Assembly: GCA_031290985.1 (NCBI GenBank) | Contig: JARLJW010000064.1 | Location: forward strand, 62,001-126,000 | Direction of reading: 5' to 3' | Length of the DNA: 64,000 nt | Source of the DNA: Verrucomicrobiia bacterium | GTDB taxonomy: Bacteria > Verrucomicrobiota > Verrucomicrobiia > Limisphaerales > UBA11358 | Shown here: positions 33,532 to 43,187 of the stretch, in pieces | How the letters are laid out: each line of letters opens with the position of its first letter | Position numbering within the stretch: the stretch's first letter is position 1 | The notes under the pieces: generated by a model | What the model was told of the DNA's origin: nothing | Seen by the model: the letters and a program-made list of their open reading frames with translations, nothing else | Database searches by the model: none | Made by a program: the position numbers and the translations under genes

Positions 33532-35745
33532 TTACTGACGCGGATAATGGTAGCCTACATCCGGCGGGTTGGTGTCGGCATAACCGCCATCCTGCGGCGC
33601 GTAGGTGGTCATCGCTTGAAGTTCCGATAGCAGGCCGGCATCAATCGCCGTTGTGCCCGCATCACGATAGGGGCTGTCCGTCGCCAGGTAGAAATTACCG
33701 TTGGTGGCGGTTTGGAAAACACCCGAATCGCTGGTCAAAACGGCGGTGTTATAGGTTTCGTAATCACTGATTTCTGAGAATGGATATTCAAAACTGCTGA
33801 TGCCCGGCACATTTGCCAGCAGGCAATTGACAAGCACCAGTGAACTGCCGCCGCCATCGTTCGGCGCGCTGAAGAAATCACAGTTGTCCAAGGTTGTGTT
33901 TTCAGCGGTGGCGCTGGTGTCAGTGCAGGGCAAGACCGTATCGATGTTCGCAAAAAGGCAGTTTTGAAAATCAATTGAAACGCCGCCACCTTGAATGAAA
34001 CTCCAGCAATTGGTGGCTTGCACGTTAAAAAGCACCAATGAATTTCCCAGCCACATCAAGTCATAGCCATCAAAACCAATGGCCTGGCCTTGGTAAGCAA
34101 ATGAAAGATTGCTCAAATTAAACACCGTGCCGCCTTCTCCCCGCAAATTAAGGGGGCCGCCATAATCGCTGGGGCTGCCGGAGCTTCCCGGAATGATGAC
34201 CCCGACCGAGTCATCATCTTTAACGGTGAAAACCGCAGGATTCGTTGGACTTGTCGCACAAATCAGGTTGGTCCCGCTAATGGTGATGCCATAGCCCGAA
34301 TATTTGATTACGGAGCCGCCTTGGATTGTGGTGGTGCCGTAGAGGGTCACCGGCGCCGTGACGTAGTATGTCCATCCTGAGGCAAAAGTATAATTCGTTT
34401 GATCAGAATCCAAGGTTATGAGCTGGTAGTTACTGAGGGAGAAGATCTCCCCCAACCCATTTGTGCCGCTGGAGCTAGTACCATAGAAAGTTTGGCCGGA
34501 CAAAACGAGACCTTCATCAAATGACCAACCACTCGCAATATCGGCAAGAACAGTGAAACCCGTTCCGTCCGTATTAATTCTGAAAACAGCCCCGCCAGTT
34601 ATATCACTGTAACACGTACCGTAGATCATATTGCTGGACAATATAAGATCGTGAGCATCACCGAAATCGCCGCTAAAATCACAAAGCTTGGTAAAACCAG
34701 TTCCATCTATATTGACACTGAAAAGTGTTCCCATACCATAAACGCCACCATCAGACGCCGCACCATATAAAGTATTTCCAGATACGAGCAACTTCTGGCT
34801 CGGATTGGCCCCATCGCTGTTGGTAAAAATGTAAGGGCCAGGGTAAACACCATAACCGGTTAACCCAGGAAAAGCGTGCAGCACTTGAAAACCTGTTCCA
34901 TCCGTGTTGATTCTGAACACAGTCCCATGTCCTTGTAAATAAGGATCGCCTCCCATGCCACCGCCAACCGTTGTTCCATAAAGCACGTTGCTGGACAATA
35001 TCAAACCACTCGCTGGATTAACTCCATCTAGGTTGGTATTGAAATCGCCAAGTGATGTAAACAAATGGAGGTCGGCAAAACCCGTTCCGTCGGCATGGAT
35101 TTTGAATACGGTCCCACTATTACCGTAACCGCCACCATATGTTATCCCATATAGCGTATCACCTGCCAGCACCAAGGATCCCCTAGGATGAGATCCATCA
35201 GCACCAGAAAAATTATGAAGATTCAAAAAACCTGTTCCGTCCGTGTTCAAACTGAACACGGTGCCGACCCCGGAAGCGCCACCGTTAAAAGCGGCTCCAT
35301 AAAGTGTATTGTCCGACAATGTCACCCCTGCAAAGATATAGGCTCCATCGGAGTTAGGCCCTTCAGGATCAGCTGAAAAACTATAAAGCTGCATAAAACC
35401 GGTTCCATTCTTGTTTATTTTCCAGATAGTTCCTGTCCCGTCACTGGTAACATTTATTTCAGTATTACCATTTGGGGAAACCCCGTAAAATGTATTGCTG
35501 ACTAGTATCATGGGACCTGGCCCCCTATCAGCAATCGTGAAATCGTGAAGATCTGTCACCAGTGCATGGGAGTTGTTTGCCGTCAAGGCGAGGATGACCA
35601 CCAGCAATTGAATCAGCCTGGAAGCATTAGGCGCCAGCTTGAAGTATCGCGATTGATTCACGGCGGATGTTTTGACCCACCTACCCGCCCGGTTCAGTTT
35701 TTGCCACGCTGCCAAACCCGCCGATTGCCATTTGTCCATATTCAT
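33532..35745 (-). CDS. Secreted GloVer (TIGR03803-type) tandem-repeat protein
   Basis: 737 residues from ATG 35745, preceded by AGGTGG (ATG 35739 and 35766 are alternatives). A late signal segment ([18 protein letters not shown]) is followed by about seven repeats of ~45 residues. Each has a word like [20 protein letters not shown] and one like [16 protein letters not shown]; these are the Gloeobacter/Verrucomicrobia repeats, predicted to fold as a propeller. Residues ~490-737 are a beta-helix-like region ([30 protein letters not shown]) ending VGYHYPRQ. The role is unknown; an exported binding protein is likely. Codon use is clearly less GC-rich than in the housekeeping genes. Confidence 0.82.
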   Translation of the reverse strand: MNMDKWQSAGLAAWQKLNRAGRWVKTSAVNQSRYFKLAPNASRLIQLLVVILALTANNSHALVTDLHDFTIADRGPGPMILVSNTFYGVSPNGNTEINVTSDGTGTIWKINKNGTGFMQLYSFSADPEGPNSDGAYIFAGVTLSDNTLYGAAFNGGASGVGTVFSLNTDGTGFLNLHNFSGADGSHPRGSLVLAGDTLYGITYGGGYGNSGTVFKIHADGTGFADLHLFTSLGDFNTNLDGVNPASGLILSSNVLYGTTVGGGMGGDPYLQGHGTVFRINTDGTGFQVLHAFPGLTGYGVYPGPYIFTNSDGANPSQKLLVSGNTLYGAASDGGVYGMGTLFSVNIDGTGFTKLCDFSGDFGDAHDLILSSNMIYGTCYSDITGGAVFRINTDGTGFTVLADIASGWSFDEGLVLSGQTFYGTSSSGTNGLGEIFSLSNYQLITLDSDQTNYTFASGWTYYVTAPVTLYGTTTIQGGSVIKYSGYGITISGTNLICATSPTNPAVFTVKDDDSVGVIIPGSSGSPSDYGGPLNLRGEGGTVFNLSNLSFAYQGQAIGFDGYDLMWLGNSLVLFNVQATNCWSFIQGGGVSIDFQNCLFANIDTVLPCTDTSATAENTTLDNCDFFSAPNDGGGSSLVLVNCLLANVPGISSFEYPFSEISDYETYNTAVLTSDSGVFQTATNGNFYLATDSPYRDAGTTAIDAGLLSELQAMTTYAPQDGGYADTNPPDVGYHYPRQ

Positions 35746-35768
35746 TTTTCCACCTGTTCCTTTCATTG

Positions 35769-35789
35769 TGTCTGATTGAGAAGCTCAAT
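35769..35789. promoter_or_regulatory. Inverted repeat TGATTGAG-AAG-CTCAATCA upstream of GloVer gene
   Basis: A perfect 8-bp stem about 25-45 bases upstream of ATG 35745. On the minus strand it could be a leader hairpin or an operator; the sequence does not decide. Confidence 0.4.
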
Positions 35790-35992
35790 CAAAACAATAA
35801 AACCTTATCAAAGCCCAAAATGGTTTCAACAAAAATCCGGTTACAAATCCGTCACGGAAAACCAAGAAAATAAAATCCGCTTTTGCGGTTCGCCAAACAA
35901 AAAGCGCCTGCCTTTCAGGCACCAATTCTCTTCCAGTGTTGCTGGCGATGGGGCGTCACGACAAACTTGGAAACGCTGCGACCCATGACCGG

Positions 35993-36865
35993 TCAATCCC
36001 TATGCGGATCCCAATAGATATCTGCGTTTCTCGCTTCTTCGCGGTTGCCTAGTGATTGATAGCCGTTGGTCACATAGGAACAACTGTAGTAGGCTCCGTG
36101 CCCGTCCAAAAACCCGATGATGCCGCCTTTGTTGCTATGGCGCGTGGGGAAATAATCACAACGCGCCGCCGGATAAGTGCCGCTATTACGCCCACCCTCA
36201 AGGGTGGGACTGAATTTGGCGTCAAACATGAACACTTGGGCGGTAGGCATTGGGATACTGCCCATTTTGACAGCGTTGGGCCAGAAAGGGCCATTGTTAA
36301 TCACACCATTTTTTATATCGGATTTGAGTTTAAGATCCAAATCCATGACATAAGAAAAGACGCCATACGCGCCGCCTTGGAGGAATCCGGTTGTGATGTC
36401 GTCTTGAGAAAATTGGGCCGCCGGACACATCCACATTTTGCCTTTGCCATTGCCGGGAAACGGAAATTTAGTCTGAACATTGGCTCCCAGTACTGAATAG
36501 TAAGAACTCAACGGTTTATCACCCATGAGCTGTGGTAAAACATTAAACCAAGCCACCGGATCCATCGGGCTCCCGGCTCCGGTCGTGTTGGAGGTATCTG
36601 CCGCGTATTGACCATAGCCGGTACTGGTGGGCATCATGGTCCCGTCGCAAGGTATGAAGTCGCCATTATCAGCGCCATAAATTTGTTGCGCGATTGCCCA
36701 TTGGTGGGTGTTCGAAATGCAGTTTGCCGTTCTGGCTTTTTCCTTGGCCTTGGCCAGCGCCGGCAGCAGCATGGCCGCCAAAATCGCGATGATGGCGATG
36801 ACCACCAGCAATTCAATAAGCGTAAAAGCTCGGCGCATTTTGCCGGCATTTTGGGTTGTCTTCAT
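35993..36865 (-). CDS. Solitary pseudopilin (H-x9-DG type), second copy
   Basis: 290 residues from ATG 36865. The short leader [12 protein letters not shown] is followed by [20 protein letters not shown] and [17 protein letters not shown]. The globular part has [11 protein letters not shown] and the C-terminal [19 protein letters not shown], the H-x9-DG pattern shared with the copy at 32622-33353. It should be processed by a prepilin peptidase and inserted in the inner membrane. No pilus-assembly ATPase, platform protein or peptidase gene is in the window. It stands alone, 250 bases beyond the promoter side of the GloVer gene. Confidence 0.87.
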   Translation of the reverse strand: MKTTQNAGKMRRAFTLIELLVVIAIIAILAAMLLPALAKAKEKARTANCISNTHQWAIAQQIYGADNGDFIPCDGTMMPTSTGYGQYAADTSNTTGAGSPMDPVAWFNVLPQLMGDKPLSSYYSVLGANVQTKFPFPGNGKGKMWMCPAAQFSQDDITTGFLQGGAYGVFSYVMDLDLKLKSDIKNGVINNGPFWPNAVKMGSIPMPTAQVFMFDAKFSPTLEGGRNSGTYPAARCDYFPTRHSNKGGIIGFLDGHGAYYSCSYVTNGYQSLGNREEARNADIYWDPHRD

Positions 36866-37130
36866 AGTTTTGGATTCGGATTAATCCGCATAGACAATCG
36901 TCTTTAATTCCTTTCGCCAACTTTAGGATAACGGGCCGTTAAAATCAAGGATTGTGAACAAGTTTTTCCGGTTTTCTACGTCACAGTTTGGTCACAGTTT
37001 GACACCTTTTTTCCCGGCGCATCTTGACGCTATCCTTGAAAGCCGGGGTGAGATTTCCCCAAACCAATTTCGCGCATTGATCCCATGAACCAAGACGCCA
37101 TCTTTTTGCCAAGACGCGGCAACCGCTTCT

Positions 37131-37162
37131 CCCTCTCCCCGGGGGAGAGGGTCGGGGTGAGG
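37131..37162. repeat. CCCTCTCCCC/GGGGAGAGGG hairpin repeat, intergenic copy
   Basis: Perfect 10-bp inverted repeat followed by TCGGGGTGAGGG. The same element occurs at 37422-37453 and, in frame inside a gene, at 55428-55464. Confidence 0.78.
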
Positions 37163-37421
37163 GCGAGCGTAAAACAAATTGTTTCAAGCGCTTACATCCG
37201 CATTAAGACTGTTTATTCCCTCCGTTTGACTCAGCAGGTTCATGGGGAGAGCCAAGGATTCCCGGTTCCCGGACAGGCGGGACGCCTGGGCTACGGGGGC
37301 GGCCAGCCCACGGCTGAAAATAGCACAGGCGTCCCGCTGCTCTGTAGAAACCTTGCACCGAGTTCAGTGTTTCTTCAAAAACCGGCGGCTTCCAATATCT
37401 CCTGCAGCGGCAAAACGGACT

Positions 37422-37454
37422 CCCTCTCCCAGCGGGAGAGGGCCGGGGTGAGGG
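37422..37454. repeat. CCCTCTCCC/GGGAGAGGG hairpin repeat, intergenic copy
   Basis: 9-bp stem around AGC, followed by CCGGGGTGAGGG. Confidence 0.75.
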
Positions 37455-37610
37455 AGAACGCGCCGCTTTCCATCGATACCCCCCGCTTCGCCAGTAAGCT
37501 TTCTACAAAGCTGCGTCCCGCCTGCACGGAATTAAGAACCCTGTCAAGACGCCCTTTTTCCCCGCCTTTGCCATTGAAAAAACCGCCCATCACCGCATCA
37601 TACCGCTGCC

Positions 37611-39854
37611 ATGCAGGCGCGTGACCCACAATTTCGCAACCATTGTCTGATTTACGCCGGATTGGCGCTCATCACGCTCGCCCTGTATCTCCCCGCCCTC
37701 CGCCATGGCTTCGTGGAATACGATGACCAGCAGTACGTGACGGAAAACCCTCATGTGCAGGCCGGTTTGACCTGGCCGGGGTTCGTCTGGGCCTTTGGCT
37801 TTCACGCCGGCAACTGGCATCCGCTGGCCTGGCTCTCGCACATGCTGGATTGCCAGATCTTCGCCGCGCGCGCGGGCGGCCATCACCTCACCAGTATCCT
37901 CCTGCACACCAGCACCACGTTGCTGCTCTTCGCCGTCCTGCGGCGCATGACCGGCGGCCTGTGGCGCAGCGCGGCCGTCGCCGCCCTGTTCGCCTGGCAT
38001 CCCCTGCATGTGGAATCCGTCGCCTGGGTGTCGGAACGCAAGGATGTGCTGTGCGCTTTTTTCTGGATGCTCACCCTGTGGTGCTACCTCCGCTTTGTGG
38101 AAAAAAAATCGGCGGCTCGCTACCTGCTCACGCTGGGATCATTCGTCCTCTGCCTCATGGCCAAGCCCATGGCCGTGACGCTGCCATTCGTCCTGCTGCT
38201 GCTGGATGCGTGGCCGCTCGGAAGAGTGACGGGAGATGGGTGGCGGGTGGCGAACCTCCGCCGGCTGCTCGTGGAAAAAATTCCGTTCCTGATCTTGTCC
38301 GCCATCGGCTGCGTGCTGACGTTGCGGGCACAGCAGATCGCCATCGTCTCCACCGCCGGCTTGACCGTGCCGCAGCGTTTCACCCACACGCTCGTCGCCT
38401 ACGATCATTACTTTTGGGCCACGTTCTTCCCGCACGGCCTGGCCGTTTACTATCCCTATGTCATCAAGCTCGACCCGGGCATGGTGGTTTTTTCCGGCCT
38501 CGTCCTGCTGCTCATCACCGTGCTGGCGGTGGTCCATTTCCGGCCGCGCCCGTTTCTCCTCACCGGCTGGCTGTGGTTCCTCGGCACCCTCATCCCCGTC
38601 ATCGGCCTGGTGCAAGTCGGCGACCAGGCTTGGGCCGACCGCTACACCTATCTGCCATTGATCGGCCTATTCATACCCCTCGTCTGGCTGGCCAGTGAAG
38701 TGATCAAAAGTAAAAAAGTGCTGACCCTCCTCGCCGTCATCGTTGGCGTGGCCATGCTGGTGGCCACCTCCGTCCAATTGAGTTACTGGAAAAACACCCG
38801 GACCCTCTTCGACCACGCCAACCGGGTGACGCACGAAAACTTCATGGCCATCACCATGCTCGGGAGCCAGTTGGCGAAAGAACATAAATATGCGGAAGCC
38901 ATGGATGATTATCACACCGCGCTGCGCTACCAGCCCACGTTTCCCGAGGCGCATTTCTTCCTCGGCGACGCGCTGGACGAACAAGGCCGCACTGATGAGG
39001 CCATCACCGAGTATCAGCAGGCGTTGTGGTTCAAGCCCACGCAGGAGCAGACCCACATCTTTCTGGGCATCGCCCTCGGCAAACAAAAAAAATATGCCGA
39101 GGCCATCAGCCACTATCAGGCGGCGCTCGTGCTCGATCCCGATTCCGCCGTGACCCACAACAACCTCGCCCGGATTTACCACACCCAGGGGAATTTTGAC
39201 GAGGCCATCGCGCATTACCAGGCCGCCATCAAACTCGATCCCAAGCTGTCGCTCGCGCACAACAACCTCGGCATTTTGCTCCTGCAAAAAGGCGGGCTCG
39301 GCGACGGCACCCGCCAGCTCCGCGAAGCCCTGCGGTTGAACCCGACGAATTCCGAAACCCAGTTCAACCTCGCCCTCGCCCTCAACCAGCAGCAGCAGTG
39401 GAGCGAAGCCGCCGGACTTTTTGCCCAAACTGTCGGCGGCACCACTGCGGACCCGAAGGCGCACTATGAATTCGCCACCGCGCTCGCCCATGCGCAGCAG
39501 ACCCGCGCCGCTCTGAGCGAATACGCCAGCGCCCTGCTGCTGCAACCCGATTACCCCGATGCCCTCGCTGGTCTGGCGTGGATCCTGTCCACCGACGCGC
39601 ATCCCGGGTTCCGCAACGGTCCCCAGGCGGTGCCCATGGCCGAACGCGCCTGTGAATTGACCGGGAGGAAAGATGCGGTCAAATTGAAAACCCTCGCCGC
39701 CGCCTATGCCGAGGCCGGCCGGTTCGCCGAGGCGGTGAGCACCGCACAGACCGCGAAGGATCTGGCCGCCGCCGCCGGGAACAAGAATTTGGCGGATGAA
39801 TGTTCCGCCCTGCTCCAACGCTTCCAGCAATCACAACCGTGGCGCGGGCAATAA
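37611..39854 (+). CDS. TMTC-like membrane protein with C-terminal TPRs (second paralogue)
   Basis: 747 residues. The polytopic N-terminal part has the same landmarks as the gene at 22701: FVEYDDQQYVTENP after helix 1, HAGNWHPLAWLSHMLDCQIF, and AWHPLHVESVAWVSERKDVL. It also has FILTGWLWFLGTLIPVIGLV-type sequence before QVGDQAWADRYTYLP. About nine TPR units follow (EAMDDYHTALRYQPTFPEAH, EAIAHYQAAIKLDPKLSLAH). It has three or so more TPRs than its paralogue. Protein O-glycosylation in the periplasm is the likely role by analogy with TMTC proteins; this is inference. It is monocistronic. Confidence 0.8.
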   Translation: MQARDPQFRNHCLIYAGLALITLALYLPALRHGFVEYDDQQYVTENPHVQAGLTWPGFVWAFGFHAGNWHPLAWLSHMLDCQIFAARAGGHHLTSILLHTSTTLLLFAVLRRMTGGLWRSAAVAALFAWHPLHVESVAWVSERKDVLCAFFWMLTLWCYLRFVEKKSAARYLLTLGSFVLCLMAKPMAVTLPFVLLLLDAWPLGRVTGDGWRVANLRRLLVEKIPFLILSAIGCVLTLRAQQIAIVSTAGLTVPQRFTHTLVAYDHYFWATFFPHGLAVYYPYVIKLDPGMVVFSGLVLLLITVLAVVHFRPRPFLLTGWLWFLGTLIPVIGLVQVGDQAWADRYTYLPLIGLFIPLVWLASEVIKSKKVLTLLAVIVGVAMLVATSVQLSYWKNTRTLFDHANRVTHENFMAITMLGSQLAKEHKYAEAMDDYHTALRYQPTFPEAHFFLGDALDEQGRTDEAITEYQQALWFKPTQEQTHIFLGIALGKQKKYAEAISHYQAALVLDPDSAVTHNNLARIYHTQGNFDEAIAHYQAAIKLDPKLSLAHNNLGILLLQKGGLGDGTRQLREALRLNPTNSETQFNLALALNQQQQWSEAAGLFAQTVGGTTADPKAHYEFATALAHAQQTRAALSEYASALLLQPDYPDALAGLAWILSTDAHPGFRNGPQAVPMAERACELTGRKDAVKLKTLAAAYAEAGRFAEAVSTAQTAKDLAAAAGNKNLADECSALLQRFQQSQPWRGQ

Positions 39855-39902
39855 TGGCAGAAAGCAGAAGCGGGCAGGCATCGCACTGCGACATGGTGGC
39901 CG

Positions 39903-39915
39903 GTCCGGCACGGAC
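39903..39915. repeat. Mini-palindrome GTCCG-GCA-CGGAC
   Basis: Preceded by GGTGGCCG. C-G variant of the hairpin family. Confidence 0.72.
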
Positions 39916-39965
39916 CAGCCACGTTGAGGCATGGCCGTCATTGACGTATGCAACAATTACGGAGG

Positions 39966-40030
39966 CTGCGCCGGCGCTTTCGAGCGGACGGTCCGGGTGG
40001 TGATTTCAACCCCGCTTGCGCGTGCCAAAG
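39966..40030. repeat. Shortened ATGGACTGCG-type element
   Basis: Reads CTGCGCCGGC-GCTTTCGAGCGGACG. It matches 17616-17658 except that about 18 bases with the internal arm are missing, then continues TTTCAACCC as that copy does. Confidence 0.6.
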
Positions 40031-40124
40031 ATCGCCCCTGCCTCAATCGTTTGTGCAGGTCGTAATTCCTTAAAAACCTTCGAGCCGCCACCTTCCCCGG
40101 CAGCCAGATCACCTTGAAAATAAA

Positions 40125-40150
40125 AAGGGCGGCCATTGCTGGCCGCCCTT
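40125..40150 (-). terminator. Rho-independent terminator, GGGCGGCCA type, copy 4
   Basis: Minus-strand stem AAGGGCGGCCA / TGGCCGCCCTT with loop GCAA followed by TTTTTATTTT. It lies 31 bases after the stop of the gene at 40182. Confidence 0.9.
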
Positions 40151-40181
40151 GAATTTGAATGTCTCCGTCAGCCCGGCCGGC

Positions 40182-42770
40182 TTACGGGTTTGAGTTCGTG
40201 CTGCTCAAGATGTAGAACCGCGCCGGCGCCCCCGGCACCACGGCGTTCGTGCCGATGAACGTGAAGTTGTTCGTCGTGCCCACCACGTTCGTCGCCACTG
40301 ATTTCCATTGTTTCAACGGCGACGCAACGTTCGTGCTCGCCAGCAGGTAATAGACGCCCGTCGCCTGCGCGTTTGTGCCGGTGATCACCACGTTGCCATT
40401 GGCCAGCGTCACGCTGCCGATGTACGGCGGCACCGTCGGGATGATTGTCGGCGGCGGATTCACCGTCACCGTGAAACTCGAACTGGCGATGTCCCCGCAC
40501 GCGTCCGTGGCCACGCAGCTCACCGTCGTCACCCCCACCGTAAACGCGCTGCCGCTTGCCGGCGTGGCTTTCGTTCCGGGCGTGCTGCAGCCGCCCGTGC
40601 CGCCGAGGCTGAAGGTCACGTTCGTCGAAGTCATCCCCGACACCAGCGTCACCGTCATGTTGGCCGGGTTGGTCACGCCGATCGATGGAGCCGTGGTCGC
40701 CAGGTCCACCATCCGCGTTACGTAAATGGTGTTGGTGGCGACGGAACTGGCCGAACCCAGGATGCCGCTCACATCATACGCGTAATTCGGCAGGGTCTGG
40801 CCGGCAACATCCAGGTCCAAGTACGGGAAGACGAGGTTGAATACCTGACCGGCCGAATTGGTGATGGCCACGGTATCGTTGGCCGATGTCGAAGTGGTCG
40901 TGCCGCCGCGGGTGCCGAAATGCACATCCGGCAGCTTCACGAGCAATCCACCCAGGTTGGTGTTGGCAAAGGCGTTGTTGGTGAAGATGTTGTAACTGAT
41001 CAGCCGGGCCGCCGGCAAACCCGCGATGTTGTTGCTCAGTACGGTGAAGGAAGTGAACGGGAAATTGGAGTCTGCCGTGTCCGCATACAGTTCCAAACCG
41101 CTGGTGAAACTGGACACCACACCGACAAACGAGATGACATCACCCAGTTGCGGACGGAACGTCGAACCGCCCGTCACAAAAATGTTGATGCCGCCCGACG
41201 CATCTTGCAGGTAGTAGGACGAGGTGTTGCCCGTCGTCAAATTCGTATACGTCGTCACAATGCCCGTGACCTGATACGCGATGGACGGCGGCACGTTCGT
41301 CGCCAGAAACGTCGTGGGGCTCACCAGCGTGTGCAGGTAGCCGATCGAGACCGCCGCCGGCACCTTCACCGTCAGGCCCGCGCCGGAACTCACGACCCCG
41401 TTCGGGAACACATCGTTGGTCACGGCCACCTTGTAGGTGGCGATGTTGTTGGGATTGATGTTGTCAATCTCAATGGCGGAGGTATAGCCGGAGCTGCTCA
41501 CCCCGGTGGTGACCGGAATGTTGTTTGAATACCAGGTGAAACTGGCATTGCCGGGCGTGGCAATGGTTACTGAGAAGATCGCGTTCTGTCCGCTGTAAAG
41601 CACCAGGGGCTGCGGCTGCGTGGTGATGATCGGCGGCTGGGGCCGGGTGTCAATGGCCACAATAACCGGCGAACTCGTCACCGACAGCCCGTAAGGCGTG
41701 GTGACAATCACGTCGTAATAATTGGTCCCGGAATTCGACGGCACGCTGCTGAACGGCAGGATGTTCGAATTGCCGCTGGGATTTGCGACGTTATTGCTGT
41801 TTTCCCGCCATTGATAATTCAAGCTGGCCAGACCCTGACCGGCGGCCACCACGGAAAGATTGAACGAAGAACCGGGGAAATTGGTGGTCCCGACGAGGTT
41901 ATAAGCAATGATCGGTGGAAGGGCATTGGTGGACCATACATTGGTGGCCGCCTCGGAAAACGTGGTCGCCACGGCAAGATTGGTGATGACGAAAACCGAG
42001 CTCCCAAAGCTGCTGGCCTGACGGAAGGCGAACGCATTTACCTGGGTGGTGCTCGCGAATCCTATGGTGTCGCTCGCGGTGTAATCAGGATCAACCGTGC
42101 TGGCGCCAGATTGGGTGATATTGATCGGGTTCACCCAGATGGTGGCCGCCTGCAGGGTGATCGGATCCAGTTCCTCCACCACCTGATAAGGCACGTTGGT
42201 GGCCAGATCCACCGGAAAACCGCCGTTCGCCGGTTGGGCTGCCAGTCCGTTATCCGTCACACCCAGACGCCACGTATTGGGCAAAACCGTGCCGTTGGTG
42301 AAAGCTTGGACGCGTCCGCAATAACCGGAACCAAGAAAACTGCCGTTGGTGGGAAAATAGCCGCTCGCCGTCCAGTTGTAAACCGGCCCGCTGTAGAAGC
42401 TGGCGAAGTAGCTGCCGGCTCCGTTCGGGAGATTCGTGCAGATCACGGTGAAACTGGCGTAAACCAGTTGCGGCGTGTTGGTGTAGCTGCTGCCGGGGGT
42501 CGTGGCGAAAAGGCGATCACAGTCGTCCTGCCGGCTGACGAGGCTGCCACCAGTGGCCTCCACATACAACCGACCGTTGTTAACAATCATGTCGGACGGC
42601 ACGCCGTTGCCGCTGAACCGCCACCAAGTGGAGTTCGTGCTCGGACCAATGATGGTGTTTGTGAGGATCGCGCCATTGGGATAGTTAAAACCTTCATACC
42701 AAATTAAATCAGCGCGCACACCGATGGCGGCGAAGAGGGCGAATAGCACTAGGGCGGTTATTTTTTTCAT
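40182..42770 (-). CDS. Large secreted Ig-like/HYR-domain protein
   Basis: 862 residues with a signal peptide (MKKITALVLFALFAAIGVRA). Residues ~22-300 start DLIWYEGFNYPNGAILTNT and look like a concanavalin-type jelly roll. Ig-like domains follow (ITTQPQPLVLYSGQNAIFSV). An OB-like segment near 505-690 has SYYLQDASGGINIFV and GVVSSFTSGLELYA, reminiscent of domains found beside secreted nucleases. A HYR domain is seen near 700-770 (CSTPGTKATPASGSAFTVG then TTVSCVATDACG). The C-terminus ends with an ARFYILSSTN word like the FFRL module. The role is unknown; cell-surface or matrix protein is likely. Confidence 0.75.
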   Translation of the reverse strand: MKKITALVLFALFAAIGVRADLIWYEGFNYPNGAILTNTIIGPSTNSTWWRFSGNGVPSDMIVNNGRLYVEATGGSLVSRQDDCDRLFATTPGSSYTNTPQLVYASFTVICTNLPNGAGSYFASFYSGPVYNWTASGYFPTNGSFLGSGYCGRVQAFTNGTVLPNTWRLGVTDNGLAAQPANGGFPVDLATNVPYQVVEELDPITLQAATIWVNPINITQSGASTVDPDYTASDTIGFASTTQVNAFAFRQASSFGSSVFVITNLAVATTFSEAATNVWSTNALPPIIAYNLVGTTNFPGSSFNLSVVAAGQGLASLNYQWRENSNNVANPSGNSNILPFSSVPSNSGTNYYDVIVTTPYGLSVTSSPVIVAIDTRPQPPIITTQPQPLVLYSGQNAIFSVTIATPGNASFTWYSNNIPVTTGVSSSGYTSAIEIDNINPNNIATYKVAVTNDVFPNGVVSSGAGLTVKVPAAVSIGYLHTLVSPTTFLATNVPPSIAYQVTGIVTTYTNLTTGNTSSYYLQDASGGINIFVTGGSTFRPQLGDVISFVGVVSSFTSGLELYADTADSNFPFTSFTVLSNNIAGLPAARLISYNIFTNNAFANTNLGGLLVKLPDVHFGTRGGTTTSTSANDTVAITNSAGQVFNLVFPYLDLDVAGQTLPNYAYDVSGILGSASSVATNTIYVTRMVDLATTAPSIGVTNPANMTVTLVSGMTSTNVTFSLGGTGGCSTPGTKATPASGSAFTVGVTTVSCVATDACGDIASSSFTVTVNPPPTIIPTVPPYIGSVTLANGNVVITGTNAQATGVYYLLASTNVASPLKQWKSVATNVVGTTNNFTFIGTNAVVPGAPARFYILSSTNSNP

Positions 42771-43187
42771 AGACTGGTTTTTGTTTGTCGGTTCGGTTGC
42801 TCCGGGTTTTTGGTGCGGTCAGTTTATCAAAATCAAAGTTTTTACAGGTGACATTTTGGAAACGTTTGCCGGGCGGGCCCCGGCCAAAAAAGGGCGGGCC
42901 AAGGCGCAAGCCCAACGGTGCCGGATATAAAAGATACAATTCCGCCTTGTTGCATGGTGCGTGTCATTTGATCATTGGTTTTCCTTGTGCCGCTCGAAAC
43001 CAATGAGGATTTCTCTCACAATCAGCCAAAACAGGCAAGCACTTTCCTTGAAAAGTATTCACAAGTTCCTCACAATCTGTTTTCAACGGCCGCAATAACC
43101 GTGAATACTCTGGTGCCAGCTAAAATCACAGACGCCTCGGTTCAAGCCGGTTAAATGACGCGCCCCCAAACCCAACCCGATCCCCCC
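42771..43187. other. Divergent intergenic region, no gene or repeat recognised
   Basis: About 415 bases, more AT-rich near 42775-42860. It must hold promoters for the secreted protein and for the carboxypeptidase; no clear consensus boxes are visible. Confidence 0.5.

Larger units (their letters stand above)
36866..37610. other. Divergent intergenic region with hairpin repeats
   Basis: No gene. It holds two hairpins, CCCTCTCCCC-GGGGAGAGGG (37131-37151) and CCCTCTCCC-AGC-GGGAGAGGG (37422-37442). Each is followed by a C-GGGGTGAGGG word. A GACAGGCGGGACGCCTGGGC-TACG unit lies near 37272. The paired words GTCACAGTTTGG-TCACAGTTTG (36978-36998) are a short direct repeat. Confidence 0.65.
39855..40124. 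other. Convergent intergenic region with repeats
   Basis: No gene. It holds the palindrome 39903-39915 and a shortened ATGGACTGCG-type element at 39966-40030. Confidence 0.65.
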
